Shown: piece after piece, positions 10,456 through 20,897 of the stretch
How the letters are laid out: every line of letters begins with the position of its first letter
Numbering within the stretch: the stretch's first letter is position 1
Assembly: GCF_000143415.4 (NCBI RefSeq)
Contig: NW_003314320.1
Coordinates: forward strand, 1,040,746 to 1,104,745
Length of the DNA stretch: 64,000 bases
Source: Selaginella moellendorffii
Taxonomy: Eukaryota > Streptophyta > Lycopodiopsida > Selaginellales > Selaginellaceae
Direction: 5' to 3'
The notes under the pieces: model-generated
Database searches by the model: none
What the model was told of the DNA's origin: nothing
Seen by the model: the letters and a program-made list of their open reading frames with translations, nothing else
Program-made: the position numbers and the translations under genes

Positions 10456-13378
10456 GTTTTTACAGCAGAGATTTCCAAGGTTGCAGCCGAGAAAGAGTGG
10501 AACATACAAAACACTCAATCTCCCACCAAAGTGGACGACAGTGTGTTTCTCAAGGGCATTCCAACAGCGTTTCAACTTGCTGCCGCTGGACATGTGGCCA
10601 CCAAACTTTGATGAGGTCGTTAATGAGATGTTAGCACTGGAAACCTTGTTAGGAGGATCTCAGTTTCTCGAAGAAATTCCTTGCGATTTGGCTATGTTTG
10701 CTGGTTCTAAGGCCAAGGTCTCAATCTGGGACAGGCTAGGGCCGCTGTTGCCAAAGAACGCAAACAAGAAGGTCAAAACGAGCGAAAGAGAAACAAGAAG
10801 CGCAAAAATAAGTATCTGTAAAAAGCCAGGATATGACTCACCTCCAAAGCCTTTTCTCGCATTTAGAAGAAGTTCCAGACGGGAAGCGAATTTACCTCGG
10901 CGATGACTACTCACACAGCATGTGTGGAGTGGGTACGATCAAGGTTCGACTTGCCACAGGACAGGTTGTAGCAGTCAGTGGAGTCTACTACGTTCCTGGT
11001 GTCAAGAAGACACTCTTCTCCGTTGGAAAAATCACAGATCGTGATTGCGAACTTCTCTTTTCCAAGGCGCAGTGTGCTATAATGCGAGGCGAGACAGTTA
11101 TAGCCAGTGGGAGGCGTTATGCTAGCCTTTACCGGCTAAACGCAGAGGTGGAGTATCCAGTCAAGCTAGCGAGCAGCTTCTTTAGCATGCGGTTGACCTC
11201 CAGACATGGCATCGCCGGCTTGGTCACACAAATTACCAGGATATTAAACAACTCGCGAGTTCAGGCATGGTTGACGCTCTTCACATCACTTCTTTGAAGC
11301 TGAGGTTTTATGAGCCGTGCATTCTCGCAAAGCAGCACAGATTTCGTTTCAAGGCTGGTGCTGCTACAAGAGCTACCGAGATTTTAGAGCTCGTCCACTC
11401 TGACGTGTACAATGCCAGTACTTTCTCGAGCGGAGAAGCTCTATTTTGTGACCTTGTAGACGATTATTCCAGGATGAGCGATGGTATGGCAGAAAACCGG
11501 ATCTCAGTCATCTTCGAATTTTTGGATAAGCATCGCACTAAGCTTGAAGATTGGCTACAGTGATCACATGAAGGCCTACAAGCTCTTCAGTTTGTCCTCG
11601 TCCAAGATCTTCCACAGTCGTGATGTGATCTTCGATGAAACACGGATGTATGCAACCAGAAATCTCCCGTGCGATCTTGATCCTCCAATCAACCGTCAAC
11701 GGTTTATGGTTCTAGGAAGAAGCCCCTAGCGCCCCTATAGACGCAGCGGCAAGTGATGCTGAAGCGAGTGGGAGCACTCCAGCAAGTGGCGGCAACGAGG
11801 CGGTATTTTTGGCATGGGTGGGAGCGACAGTTTAGACTGGCTGTGGTGAAGGCTGAGTACTCCCACTTAAGCCAAGCTCTCCGCTGACTGGAGGAGACGT
11901 TCCATTCTGGCAGTCGCACACTCACAGAAGCAGGGGCACAATTTCAAGAACAGCTTGACTTTCAGGCTGCCCGGCAGCAAGCTCAAGCTAGGGAGCGTGC
12001 CCAGACAGCTCCAAGTGGTTCCAACACGTTCTAGTATGCAGCAGTTCCTCCAGAAGTGCAATAGGCGCTTCTGGAATTACCTTCTCCAGTTTTCCTTCAC
12101 TAAGTTACCTCGTTTGTTGGTCCATGTTCACTCTAGTCTTGGATTTCCTAGTGGGCAGCTCATCACCCCGCTCAAGACTGGAGAGTGCCTCACGCAAATT
12201 CTTGGGAACCAAGATATCTCGGCCTTGACAAAATAGCAACTGGGCAAGCAGCAGCAAATTCCGAGTATTCATCTCTCATGGAGAATGAGACATGAGACCT
12301 GGTCGATCTACCTCCTGGAAGGAAACCGATCAAGACTATGTGGCTTTTTCGAATCAAGACTGGAGCTGATAGAAACTTCTCAAGTACAAGGCAAGACTTG
12401 TAGCAAAGGGATACTCACAATGAAACGTTTTCTCCTGTCGCGAAGATGGTCTCTATCCACTTGCTACTCAATCCTGCAGCCCAGCAGAATCTAGAAGCGG
12501 AGCAGCTCGACGTAACCACAGCGTTTCTCTATGGCGATCTTGACGAGGAGGTTTATGTCCTATATGAAGGTGTGCAAGCTTAAGAAGGCTTTATATCAGT
12601 CTCCATGGCAGTGGTATGCTAAGATGAACAGCTATCTACTCTCCATCGGTTTTGTGAGTATTTCAGCAGATTCTAACGTTTATCTTCGCAAGTCAGGTAT
12701 GACATATATTTATCTTGCACTCTATGTAGACGATTGTCTACTAGTCGGTTCAACTCGCATAGCTTTGCAGCAGCTCAAGCGTGAGATACAGGCACGATTT
12801 AAGATGGTGGATCTTGGATCAGTGAAATATTGTTTGGGGATCGAGATTATACGCGACAGGCAGGCAGAAGTATGTTGACGATATCTTGGAGAGGTTTCAT
12901 CTTGCTGACCTGAATGAAGCGTCAACTCCTATGGAAGCCGGCCTCCATCTCAGCAAAGATCAAGTCCCACAAACAGTCAAGGAATGCGAGAAGGTGAAGC
13001 AGATACCGTACCGCAGATGGTTGGCAGCTTAGTCTACCTGATGGGCTGCACGCGGCCAGGTTTGGCTTTTTCAGCGGGAGCAGTGTGCCCAGTTTCTCGA
13101 GACTCCAGGATTTCCTCATTGGTTGGCAGTCAAACGCATCTTTCGCGACTTGAAGGGGACCAGACATTATCGCACTCACCAAGAATCTGGGTGTACCAAA
13201 CATATCCAGGTGCAGTTCCATTATATTCGAGATCAAGTGAACCAGCGTGTTTTGGAGCTCATCCATTGTGGAACAACAGAACAGGTCGCAGATATTTTTA
13301 CCAAGGCGTTACCTCCAGCCTTGTTCCAGCGACACGTACAAGCACTTGGCTTGAGAGAGCTCCTTGAGCGAGCACCTT

Positions 13379-13470
13379 AATATGCTGCCATAGCATATTC
13401 TCCAGAGCTCTCTACTCTAGAGGCGCGGTAGGCAATTAGGGGACATCAAGGGGGTGTGTTTTCCTTTGTA
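13379..13470 (+). repeat. Right terminal repeat of the copia element
   Basis: Begins directly at the stop codon of the RNase H region and shares its first 35 bp (one mismatch) and the word GTGTTTTCCTTTGTA with 10406-10455. The true outer end may lie further right, up to about 13560. Confidence 0.5.
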
Positions 13471-13789
13471 TCCTCTTGTGATGAATGAGACCCTGTTCAT
13501 CCTTATGCCCAATATGCCAACTGTGATTGATTCAGACTTGTATACAAACCATGCCAAGACTAAAATCAAGCCATATAAGCTATGAAAAACATTACCATTG
13601 TAACAACTTCTCTATTGCTGAGTTCCTCGGCGTGTTACGCTCCTCTACTAAGCCCTCTTTTAGTAAGCCCAGACTTTGAAACACGCTGGCTGAAGTGTCT
13701 AACGAAAAGATATAAAAGAATCACTCAGAATGCAGCCATACCACCCAAATCAAAATCAAGGCACTGGAAACTGAAAAACCATGCACATA

Positions 13790-13983
13790 CCTGGCTGTTT
13801 GAGGAGCCGCTGCAGCGTCTTAGCAGCAAAGAGAGGCACTTTGACGCCAATCACTTCCTCGTATGTGAGCTGCTCCAACTCTCCCACATACTCGTAGCCC
13901 TGTGCTTCCAGAATTTGCACAGACGTATCAATCACGCCCGCTTTGCCATGGATCTGTGATTTAAGAAATACCCGCACAGCCAT
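13790..13983 (-). other. Possible 5' exon of unknown gene (SAM-like helical domain)
   Basis: From an ATG at 13983 the frame reads AVRVFLKSQIHGKAGVIDTS, then a segment with YEYVGELEQLTYEEVIGVK and AAKTLQRLLKQP, up to a good donor (CCAG before GTATGTG) near 13792. The pattern of a helical bundle with GYEYVGEL and an LT-EE-GV turn recalls SAM-type domains, but the match is by feel only. No downstream exon could be joined with confidence because the copia element starts about 300 bp further on. The gene may be broken, or the element may lie in an intron. Confidence 0.35.
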
Positions 13984-14590
13984 TTCTATTCCTAAATCCT
14001 AAAGGCCGCAAGAGTTTACAACTACGGAGTTAACTCGGCATGAGAGGAGAAAGAACTAGCACGTTATCCTCGGGGTGCTCAAGAAGCGAGCTCGAGCTTT
14101 TCATGCAAGGCATCGCACAATAGGCTGACCAGTGCCTCTACTCGGCCAGGAGCGAGAGATTGAGAAGTTTTTGGTACATGCATTACGGATACGTTTGGCT
14201 CCGCCGAATGCAATCGCTCGACTGGATCACGCTGCCGAAGGATTGAGTTATTTTCACCAGAGATGCTCGTCAGCGCTCGTGCCAGTTGAGAGAAGTTTTC
14301 GCTTTGCCTTGCTAAGGATATCAAATCTTATCACGCGTTTTCTTCGTAGCAGATCACAGTAAGTTTTCTCTTGCTTGGCTGACAAAAGAACTAATCTTTA
14401 CTCGCCTACTTCCGAGCAAGATCCAGGTACAAACACAAACTTACAAACTTCGTTCTAGTTTTATCGCTCAGTCCAGTTCTCTTCCACTTTCAGCTCACTT
14501 TGCCAAAGAACGATGACACTTGAGCAAGATCGTGGACGTCCAGGATGAGCGACCGAGTAGCGGAGATGGCTACCAACGATCAATGGATGT

Positions 14591-14688
14591 CATCAATCGT
14601 GAGTGGAAACCAACGAACACGAAAAGATCTCACAGCCCCGGCAGCGGGAAGAACAAAAGGTGGTGAATCGAAACTCCACTGCTCGAGC
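14591..14688 (-). pseudogene. GH43 gene fragment (decayed copy)
   Basis: Aligns with about 17597-17745 of the intact GH43 gene (ATCAATCGTGAGTGGAA versus ATCGATCGTGAGTGGAA, then GAACACGAA, AGATCT, CCCCGGCAGCGG and AGAACAAA), with a small internal deletion. It is joined directly to an F-box fragment that belongs at the other end of the parent pair. No coding capacity. Confidence 0.7.
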
Positions 14689-14702
14689 TCGACGAAGCGT
14701 GT

Positions 14703-14776
14703 CCGCCGGCTGCTGCTCCCTCTTGCGCTTGTGCCCCTCCACCCTCCCTCAAGCGCCAGAGCTCCTTCCACGCCAG
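14703..14776 (-). pseudogene. F-box gene 3' fragment (decayed copy)
   Basis: Aligns with about 16227-16303 of the intact F-box gene: CGGCTGCTGCTCC, then CGCTTGTGCCCCT, then AGCTCCTTC-ACGCCAG, in the same order with scattered substitutions and a few missing bases. It follows the GH43 fragment at 14591-14688 with almost no spacer, as expected at the joint of two tandem F-box/GH43 units. Confidence 0.7.
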
Positions 14777-14840
14777 TAACAAGTCACACCCAACACGCTC
14801 CATCTGCAAGTTTTCTTCCCAAAATTTAGTTTTTACTTCC

Positions 14841-14889
14841 GTTGAGAGTTAGATTTGAACACACGCCGTTGCGGACTAGACATCTCAAC
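14841..14889 (-). pseudogene. Truncated tRNA-Leu remnant
   Basis: Read on the minus strand, the 49 nt start with GTTGAGATG and end with a T-arm containing GTTCAAATC and the closing acceptor strand CTCTCAAC, which pairs with the start. The flow matches plant nuclear tRNA-Leu, but about 30 nt covering most of the D arm and anticodon arm are missing. No anticodon remains, so it cannot be functional. Confidence 0.6.
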
Positions 14890-15307
14890 TTAGCAGATAA
14901 TTAGGAAATCCATTGGAGCACCACTGGCTCTTGGATTCTCTATCTGAATCACTGACAGTAGAGAACTACAAATCCAGGAGCATATGTTATAACTTGTACT
15001 TTATTCTCTTGGAATACGTACAAGTCAGCTGTGAATGATACTACATTAGCTAGTTACTGATATTAGGCTGTTGTAGTTCCTAAGTTTTTCATGCTTGCAA
15101 GTTTGTTCTCGTCACTTATGTGAGCTTTAACCATCTGGCAACACCCTTGAACACGTTGCAACGGATTGCATATAGTAACGTGGTCTTATAAAAATGTTCG
15201 CAAAGTTTGATTGGATCCAAGACGGTATGAAGAGCCTCGTCCTAACTTGAGCAAGACGTAGAGAAAGAAAGCGGTACAGTTTGATCGCCTGGCTTGGGCA
15301 TACGCCG

Positions 15308-15585
15308 CAATGCGCTCGCCCTGGCACTCGAGCGCTATGGAGCCGTCAATGTAGAGACCCGTCTGGTCCAAGACACTGCTCGCAACCTCTTGGCACAGGC
15401 CAGCGCCATCCACGCTCCACACCTTGTACGTGATGCCGTTGTCGTAATTACGCACGCCATGTAGCGCTCTCCCTTCTATCTTCGTCGATAAGAGGAATGC
15501 CGAGTTCCAACACTCGGCGGATCTGATGATGGATCTCCACTCCTTTCACAGAGGAAGATGCGTACCAGAAGATCATACCCAACAA
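15308..15585 (-). pseudogene. F-box gene fragment (decayed copy)
   Basis: Two blocks align with the intact F-box gene. 15308-15475 matches about 16485-16710 with deletions (minus-strand reading: VLDQTGLYIDGSIALECQ versus DLDETGLYIDCSMALECQ). 15497-15585 matches about 17222-17343, the F-box end, sharing CTCGGCGGAT-TGATGATGG and AGATGCGTACCAG-AGATC. Frame breaks show it is dead. Confidence 0.75.
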
Positions 15586-15668
15586 TCGCTCTAGTTCATC
15601 CGCGGGAAAAGGTGAAAAACGTATTTACAAGCCTTTTTCTTGTGATCACTCTATCGTCTGCGTCGACT

Positions 15669-15812
15669 CGTAGATCTCGCAGCTCTGGTGCACCCATGCA
15701 CTGATCACCCTGAGTCTCCCACGGTCCCAGCATCAATTCGGCAGCGCTTGATTCGGCCACCAGGTAAAAACTTGCCGTGCGTTTCCCATTGCGCGTGAGA
15801 CTGCCTGTGAGA
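15669..15812 (-). pseudogene. GH43 gene fragment (decayed copy)
   Basis: Aligns with about 17669-17935 of the GH43 gene: TAGATCTCGCAGC, GAGTCTCCCACGG-CCCAGCAT, CAGCGCTTGATTCGGCCACCA, then AACTTGCCGTGCGT (CGTGCTT in the parent) and CGCGAGACTG-like words, with internal deletions. It follows the F-box fragment in the same order as the intact pair, so 14703-15812 is one decayed F-box/GH43 unit. Confidence 0.75.
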
Positions 15813-16136
15813 GAATTTCGCCTGGCACTTGAAAGAAAGCTGAGAGACTCGACGACTTCTTCTTCTTTTGCAGATCCAGGCAGCGCTCATTGATTTTGGA
15901 AGTATGAGTACGGCTACGACGTCAAGAGCCAACGACAGAGTTTTTCTAGTTGGTCATCAAACTGGAAGAAATTTTTTTCACTGTCATCCTCTCCATCTCC
16001 TCCTCTGCTAGATAGATTTCCCAGTCCCTGCGTTCTCTAAGCAGCGCAGTGAACTCGATTGTAGCTTTGAGCCCTCGATTTAGATGGCAGTCACAGCAGC
16101 CCGAAGGCATGAGCTCCACATCAAATGAGAATACTC

Positions 16137-17348
16137 TTACATCATGAAGAAGATGTCCTCAAACACTTCAGCCTCCATGCCGCCGAGTGCTTTCATCCTA
16201 CATTGCCGGATCCTGCGAACCGTATCTGGCGGCTGCTGCTCCTTCTTTCGCTTGTGCCCCTTGCCACCCTCGGGATCAAGCACCATAGCTCCTTCGACGC
16301 CAGAGGGCCTCACAAGCGAGGGGCGGTAAACAACCGCCCGCCTGTACTGCACATACTCACTCTTGGCGCGGATGTACATCCACTCGCCGCAATCCAAGTC
16401 GTAGACCACGGGTGGCAAAGGCTCGGCACCTTCGTCAGCCCACTTCTCACCGTAACGATCGCGGCACTGGCCGGCCAGGCACACGAGATTGCCCTCAGCC
16501 TGGCACTCGAGCGCCATGGAGCAGTCAATGTAGAGACCCGTCTCGTCCAAATCACTGCTCCCAACCCCAAGCCACTGACCAGCGCCATCCATGGAGTCGA
16601 AGTAGAGGTCCAAGACATCGTTCGCAACCCCTCGCCACTGGCCTGTCCACACCCACACCTTGTACGTGACATAGGTATCAGCGATTGCGCACGCCCGGTA
16701 GCGCACTCCCTTGTGCTCCCACACGAAAGGGAGACACCCCAGCGTATCTGTCTTAGCGTTGAGTTCGCCTGTGTCGGCGATGTCAGGCAAGCTCAGGATC
16801 GGGCCCCAGGCCCGCGAGCTTGATTCGTAGATACGCCTGTTATGGGTGTCTAGCAGCTTGAACTCCCCAGTCGCCGGGTCGGCAGTCATGCTGTAGATTC
16901 GACCGGCTTGCTGCGGATCCAGGCGTGGGATCCTGACCCACTCGTTGGTTGCCGGATTGCCCACCGTGAACTCCACCCCGGGCGTCTCACGGTCGGCCCA
17001 TGACGGCTGGCGGATGAGCACCAGGCCTGCGGAGGAGGCGACGATGTCGAAGAAGGAGCCGGGCGGGAGCGGGAGCTTCATCCACGCCGGGAGCGGAGAG
17101 ACGACGCGCGACTTGGGGCTCCAGGCGCAGACGTGGAGTGGTCGAGGGTGATGCTGCCAGTGGGAGGTGTAAGCCGTGAGGAGGACACAGTTTTCGTCGC
17201 TCGAACGCGGCCGCCACAGCGCCCTAAACTCGGCGGATTTGATGATGGCTCTCCACTCCTTGCACACGCCGCTGGCTTGCAGCAGTGATTCCCAGCCGAT
17301 CGAGAGAAAGATGCGTACCAGTAGATCATACCCAAGTGCCATTTGCAA
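16137..17348 (-). CDS. F-box protein
   Basis: A single 403-codon frame. The N-terminus holds an F-box: GYDLLVRIFLSIGWESLL, then ASGVCKEWRAIIKSAEFRAL, the usual Skp1-binding helix pattern. The rest resembles plant F-box proteins with a kelch-like/galactose-oxidase-like associated region (VGNPATNEWVRIPRL; repeated W-Q and W-R blocks near residues 240-270), and the tail is basic (GHKRKKEQQPP). Expected role: substrate adaptor of an SCF ubiquitin ligase; the target is unknown. Met1 and Met3 are both possible starts. It sits 105 bp downstream of the GH43 gene on the same strand, and the two were duplicated together (decayed copies at 14.6-15.8 kb and 6.6 kb). Confidence 0.85.
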   Translation of the reverse strand: MQMALGYDLLVRIFLSIGWESLLQASGVCKEWRAIIKSAEFRALWRPRSSDENCVLLTAYTSHWQHHPRPLHVCAWSPKSRVVSPLPAWMKLPLPPGSFFDIVASSAGLVLIRQPSWADRETPGVEFTVGNPATNEWVRIPRLDPQQAGRIYSMTADPATGEFKLLDTHNRRIYESSSRAWGPILSLPDIADTGELNAKTDTLGCLPFVWEHKGVRYRACAIADTYVTYKVWVWTGQWRGVANDVLDLYFDSMDGAGQWLGVGSSDLDETGLYIDCSMALECQAEGNLVCLAGQCRDRYGEKWADEGAEPLPPVVYDLDCGEWMYIRAKSEYVQYRRAVVYRPSLVRPSGVEGAMVLDPEGGKGHKRKKEQQPPDTVRRIRQCRMKALGGMEAEVFEDIFFMM

Positions 17349-17453
17349 AACCTAGCGCTTCCCGCGAACAAGAAATTCGAACAAAGCCGTGAAGACCTAA
17401 TTTCTATCGATTGAAAATATTGAGATTAAAATCATCCGGTAACAAAAAAGTAT

Positions 17454-19362
17454 TTACAAGGAAATTTCACCTTCGTCGTCGTCAAGGCTCGCGTTCTTCC
17501 AATGTTCCGGGAGCTTCCATTTCCTGTGCCACCGCACAGACACACGAGACCACATTGGAAACTCGAAGCTATCGTCTTCCGGGGGGCCGTCGAGACGCCC
17601 ATCGATCGTGAGTGGAAGCCACACGTATCTCGAGTCGCTCAGATTCCCCGGGTTCCAGCGATCGGCGACGAACACGAATAGATCTCGCAGCCCCGGCAGC
17701 GGAAGAACAAACGCGACCTGGGAGAAGAAGGTGGTGAGCCGAAACTCGTCCGAGGCACCCACGCACGGATCGCCCAGAGTCTCCCACGGCCCCAGCATCG
17801 ATTCGGCCGCGTGGAGCAGCGCTTGATTCGGCCACCACCCCGTGCACCCCGACGTGATCATGTAGAAGAAGTTGCCGTGCTTGAAGACGGCCGGAGCTTC
17901 CCTGTGCTGGTTGACGAGCGCGCGCGAGACTGCTGGAGAGAGGCCCAGGTAGTCGGGAGTGAGCTGGGAGATGTGGAGCTCGCTGTTGGATTGCGACGAG
18001 TAGACGAGGAAGGCAGAGCCATCGTCCTCGTCCTTGAAGATGGTCATGTCCCTGCTATCGAAGCCGTGTGGTTTCGTGCTGCCCAGGTACGTGAAGGGGC
18101 CGAGGGGAGACGAGCTCGTCGCGATGCCGACGCTGGCCTTGGAATAGTTTGCGTTGTCGATGTGCAAGTACATGACGAACTGCCGGGTGTGATTGTTGAA
18201 GATGACTTTGGGACGCTCGGCAACGTTGCTGGTGTGGAGATCGCTGCTGGTGTTGGTGGTGTCGGCTTTGAGAACCAGGCCCTCGTTCTTCCAGCGCCAG
18301 AGGTCTTGCGAGGAGTAGCAGCTGATGCCTATCAGATCCACCTGTGGAACAGTTTAAATTACAGTGGTGAGAGAAAGCGAAAGAAAAATACAACTACTGG
18401 AGTTCTAGACGACAAAAGCGAATAGCGAAACACTATTGATCGATCGTGAAGGATCGATTTTGTCAAGAACGACACAGTCCGCGAGAATCTTTTGTAAAGC
18501 TTGCAAGAGAACGTCACGTTGAAATGAACAATACAAAGTCATGAAAAGCACATGTCCAAGAGATCTATTTCACGGAAACTATGAAAGCAAGACGATCATA
18601 ACAAGCACCAAAAAATAGAGAAAAGGACGACAAGCCCGAGAGATGCAAACAACGAAAGACGATCATGGCAGGCACCAAGGAAAAAAAAACAATAGAGAAA
18701 AGAACGAACAAACGATCAATGCCTGAGAGAAATCGTGATGCAAACAACGCGAGGGAGAAAGAAAGTGAACGCGAAGCAAAGTAAACGAAACTTACCCGAG
18801 CGCTGGATTTTTTGTGGAGGCGATAAGTCGGTCCTTGCTTGTTCTCTCCATACCAATAGAATGTCCTCGTCTCTGGAGTGTAGAGAATCCCACCCCCGTG
18901 TGCTTGTATCGGCAATCCATTCACATCCCTCCACTCTCTCCCTGGAAAGAAAAAATCCCTTTCCTCCTCGCTGCTGCTGCTGGGATCCACGGCGGCCAGA
19001 TTTCGATCCGGAAAGTAGAACAGGCGCCTGTCCGGCGACAGCTCGCTCAAAGGATCGTCGGAAATGGCCGATTTGGCGGATTTGGAAGATTTCTTGTGCT
19101 TCTTGCCACTGCTGCTCCTGACCGAGAACACCGGAATTTCCTCAATCTCTTCCAGCTCCGAGTAGCGGAGGAGATCGCTGAGCCTGGCGACCGGATTATC
19201 CCTATCCTTACGGCGATTGCTTCGCGCAGTGGCGGCAGAGGGCGAGGAGATCCAACCTGTGAAGAAGTGGAGCGCGACGAGCCAGGCGACGAGGATCCAG
19301 ACGAGTGTGGGCAGCGCCAGGGATGTGAATGCCATCGCGCCGCCACGAGCGCGAGCATTCAT
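17454..19362 (-). CDS. GH43 glycosyl hydrolase, Golgi membrane-anchored (exo-beta-1,3-galactosidase type)
   Basis: Two exons (19362-18796 and 18341-17454) code for 484 aa. A transmembrane anchor lies near residues 11-35 (LALPTLVWILVAWLVALHFF), followed by a Ser/Lys-rich linker. The catalytic domain starts with VNGLPIQAHGGGILYTPETR then FYWYGENKQGPTYR, continues GISCYSSQDLWRWKNEGLVL, RPKVIFN, KPHGFDSRDMTIFKDEDDG, and ends with MITSGCTGWWPNQALLHAA and WVPL-type DGRLDG blocks. This is the plant GH43 group whose Arabidopsis members act in the Golgi on type II arabinogalactan. The start at 19362 was chosen because it places the anchor near the N-terminus; 19332 is an alternative. It is head-to-head with RRP36 (171 bp between the starts). 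The intron (18342-18795) carries an imperfect internal repeat. Confidence 0.9.
18591..18765. repeat. Imperfect tandem repeat inside the GH43 intron
   Basis: Two diverged units of about 70-95 bp, each running GACGATCAT, then CAAGCACC or CAGGCACC, then AATAGAGAAAAG, then GAGAGAT-TGATGCAAACAACG. They lie entirely within the only intron of the GH43 gene. No coding role. Confidence 0.6.
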
Positions 19363-19533
19363 CGGCGACACATCGCAATCCAAAGTCACTGGAATGTTAT
19401 TTTTAGGGCCCAATGTTTTTAACCCGAATTTCTTTGGCCAAATACGCAAGAATGTAGCTGCCCACTTGGCAGAGTGTTGTCCGTCCGATCTTTGAAACGT
19501 TTAGAGGTTTTTAGGGTTCTTTGCTGCTACCAA

Positions 19534-20771
19534 ATGTCAGGGGAAGAGGATGATGAGGCGCTGGCAGCGAGCTCATCGGAGGAGGAGGAAGAAGACGAAG
19601 ATCAAGTAGCTGGAGATCGAGGCGAAGAGGGCGATGGATCGTTATCGGGATCCGAGGGGTCGGAAGAGGTGCGGGATTCTTCTTTTTTTCCAAAATGAAG
19701 TAGGGCTCAGTGTTTGGATTCCAGGAAGAAATGTTGCGGTGTGCGGTCGCGGATGTTCCATTCGAGCTTCTCCAGAAGGCAAAAGCCGAGGGGCATTCAA
19801 AGATTGCTCGGGGCAAAACAAAGGCAGACTTGAAACGCTTGAATAAGAACAGGTATCCCGTGGTTCTGTGCTTCAATAGAAAATGATAAATTGGAGGTTT
19901 TTGCTCCAGGCCGATGGAAATCTCGAGTAAGAAGCCGGTTGGCAGATTCAGGGACGTGATGCAGACATCAAAACGAGTAAGACTTTTTTTTTTTTCTTCT
20001 GGAGACTTGATGAGTTTTTTTCTTTTCTTTTGTTCTTCTTTCTTACAGGTGATACGTGATCCTCGATTCGAATCGCTGTGCGGAGACTACGATGAATCGC
20101 GGTAGTGGTTTGCGTGCACCTGTGAAATTTTCTACTGATGAAACTTTACAGGTTTAAAAAGGCATACAATTTTATTTACGACGAACAGCTCCCAGCTGAA
20201 CGACAAGTGAGTTAGTTCCTTCAAGAAAATCACAGTTACGGATATATATCGTTGTCCTTAGGAACTCTTCAAGTCATTGAAGAAAGCGAAAGATCCCGAG
20301 CTGATTTCCGAGAAGAAAAACGAAATCTCTTTGATGGTAAAGTCCTGAACTGTGTGGCGATTTCTAGTGTAGTCTTTGAATCGCAGGAAAGGCAGCTGCA
20401 ATCTGAGAGGGACAGAAGAAAGCATGCCGAAAAAGCAGCCGAGCAAAAAAGGATGGAACGAGAACTAGTCAAGCAGGGAAAGAAGCCATTCTACATGAAG
20501 AAATGTAAGCTCGAAACCAATCACCCTCACACTCTTTTGTCTAAATCGTCTCCATTTTCTTCGTGCAGCTGACAAACGACGAGCTGCTCTGATCGAAAAG
20601 TACAAAGAATTAAAGGTGAGAGTAGACATTCTCCTTTCTTTCTCCCAGGTTTTTCATCTTCTCACAAAAAATTTTGGGCTCCAGACCTGCGGAAAGCTCG
20701 AAAATTTCCTCGCGAAGAGGAGGCAAAAGAACGCTGCGAAGGACCATAGATATGTGCCTTACAGGCGATAG
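19534..20771 (+). CDS. RRP36: rRNA biogenesis protein RRP36
   Basis: Nine exons (19534-19668, 19725-19852, 19910-19976, 20049-20101, 20152-20206, 20262-20336, 20387-20504, 20569-20615, 20685-20771) give 254 aa with consistent phases. The N-terminus is acidic (EEEEEDEDQ). The family core reads EISSKKPVGRFRDVM, KRVIRDPRFESLCGDYDES, FKKAYNFIYDEQLPAE, then a coiled coil of ERQLQSERDRRKHAEKAAEQ type, KQGKKPFYMKKSDKR and KRRQKNAAKDHRYVPYRR at the end. RRP36 acts in the nucleolar small-subunit processome on early 18S pre-rRNA cleavage. The gene shares a short bidirectional promoter with GH43 and ends 126 bp before the RPL23A start. Confidence 0.95.
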
Positions 20772-20897
20772 CATCTGCTTAATAAACTCTGTTTTACTAT
20801 AACTATAACCGCGTTTAAGCTAAAACAAATATATTGGTTTAGGGCTATTGTTCTAGGGTTTGGCGCCGCCGGGGATAGGGTTTAGAGGCGACGAGCG

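Larger units (their letters stand above)
10406..13470 (+). mobile_element. Degenerate Ty1/copia LTR retrotransposon
   Basis: Polyprotein pieces in copia order, in several frames broken by stops and frameshifts: a GAG/zinc-knuckle-like CKKPGYD (about 10818); a protease-to-GAG-pre-integrase stretch (10833-11200) with YLGDDYSHSM, VYYVPGVKKTLFSVGKI and CAIMRG; integrase remnants (ILELVHSDVYNASTFSSGEA near 11380, then IFHSRDVIFDE near 11605); reverse transcriptase with the catalytic YVDD box (about 12724); GSLVYLMGCTRPGLAFSAG (about 13020); and the RNase H tail VADIFTKALPP ending at the stop at 13378-13380. Short terminal repeats flank it. The usual D-S/T-G protease motif and an intact frame are missing, so the element is dead. 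Boundaries are approximate; no target-site duplication was confirmed. Confidence 0.85.

Noticed and set aside
11704-13266. Minus-strand frames across the copia element
   Set aside because: Antisense shadows of reverse transcriptase and RNase H remnants, which are recognisable on the plus strand.
14079-14324. An 81-codon minus-strand frame
   Set aside because: No family, no clear start context or splice partner. The text is helical-looking but could be chance; not enough to call a gene.
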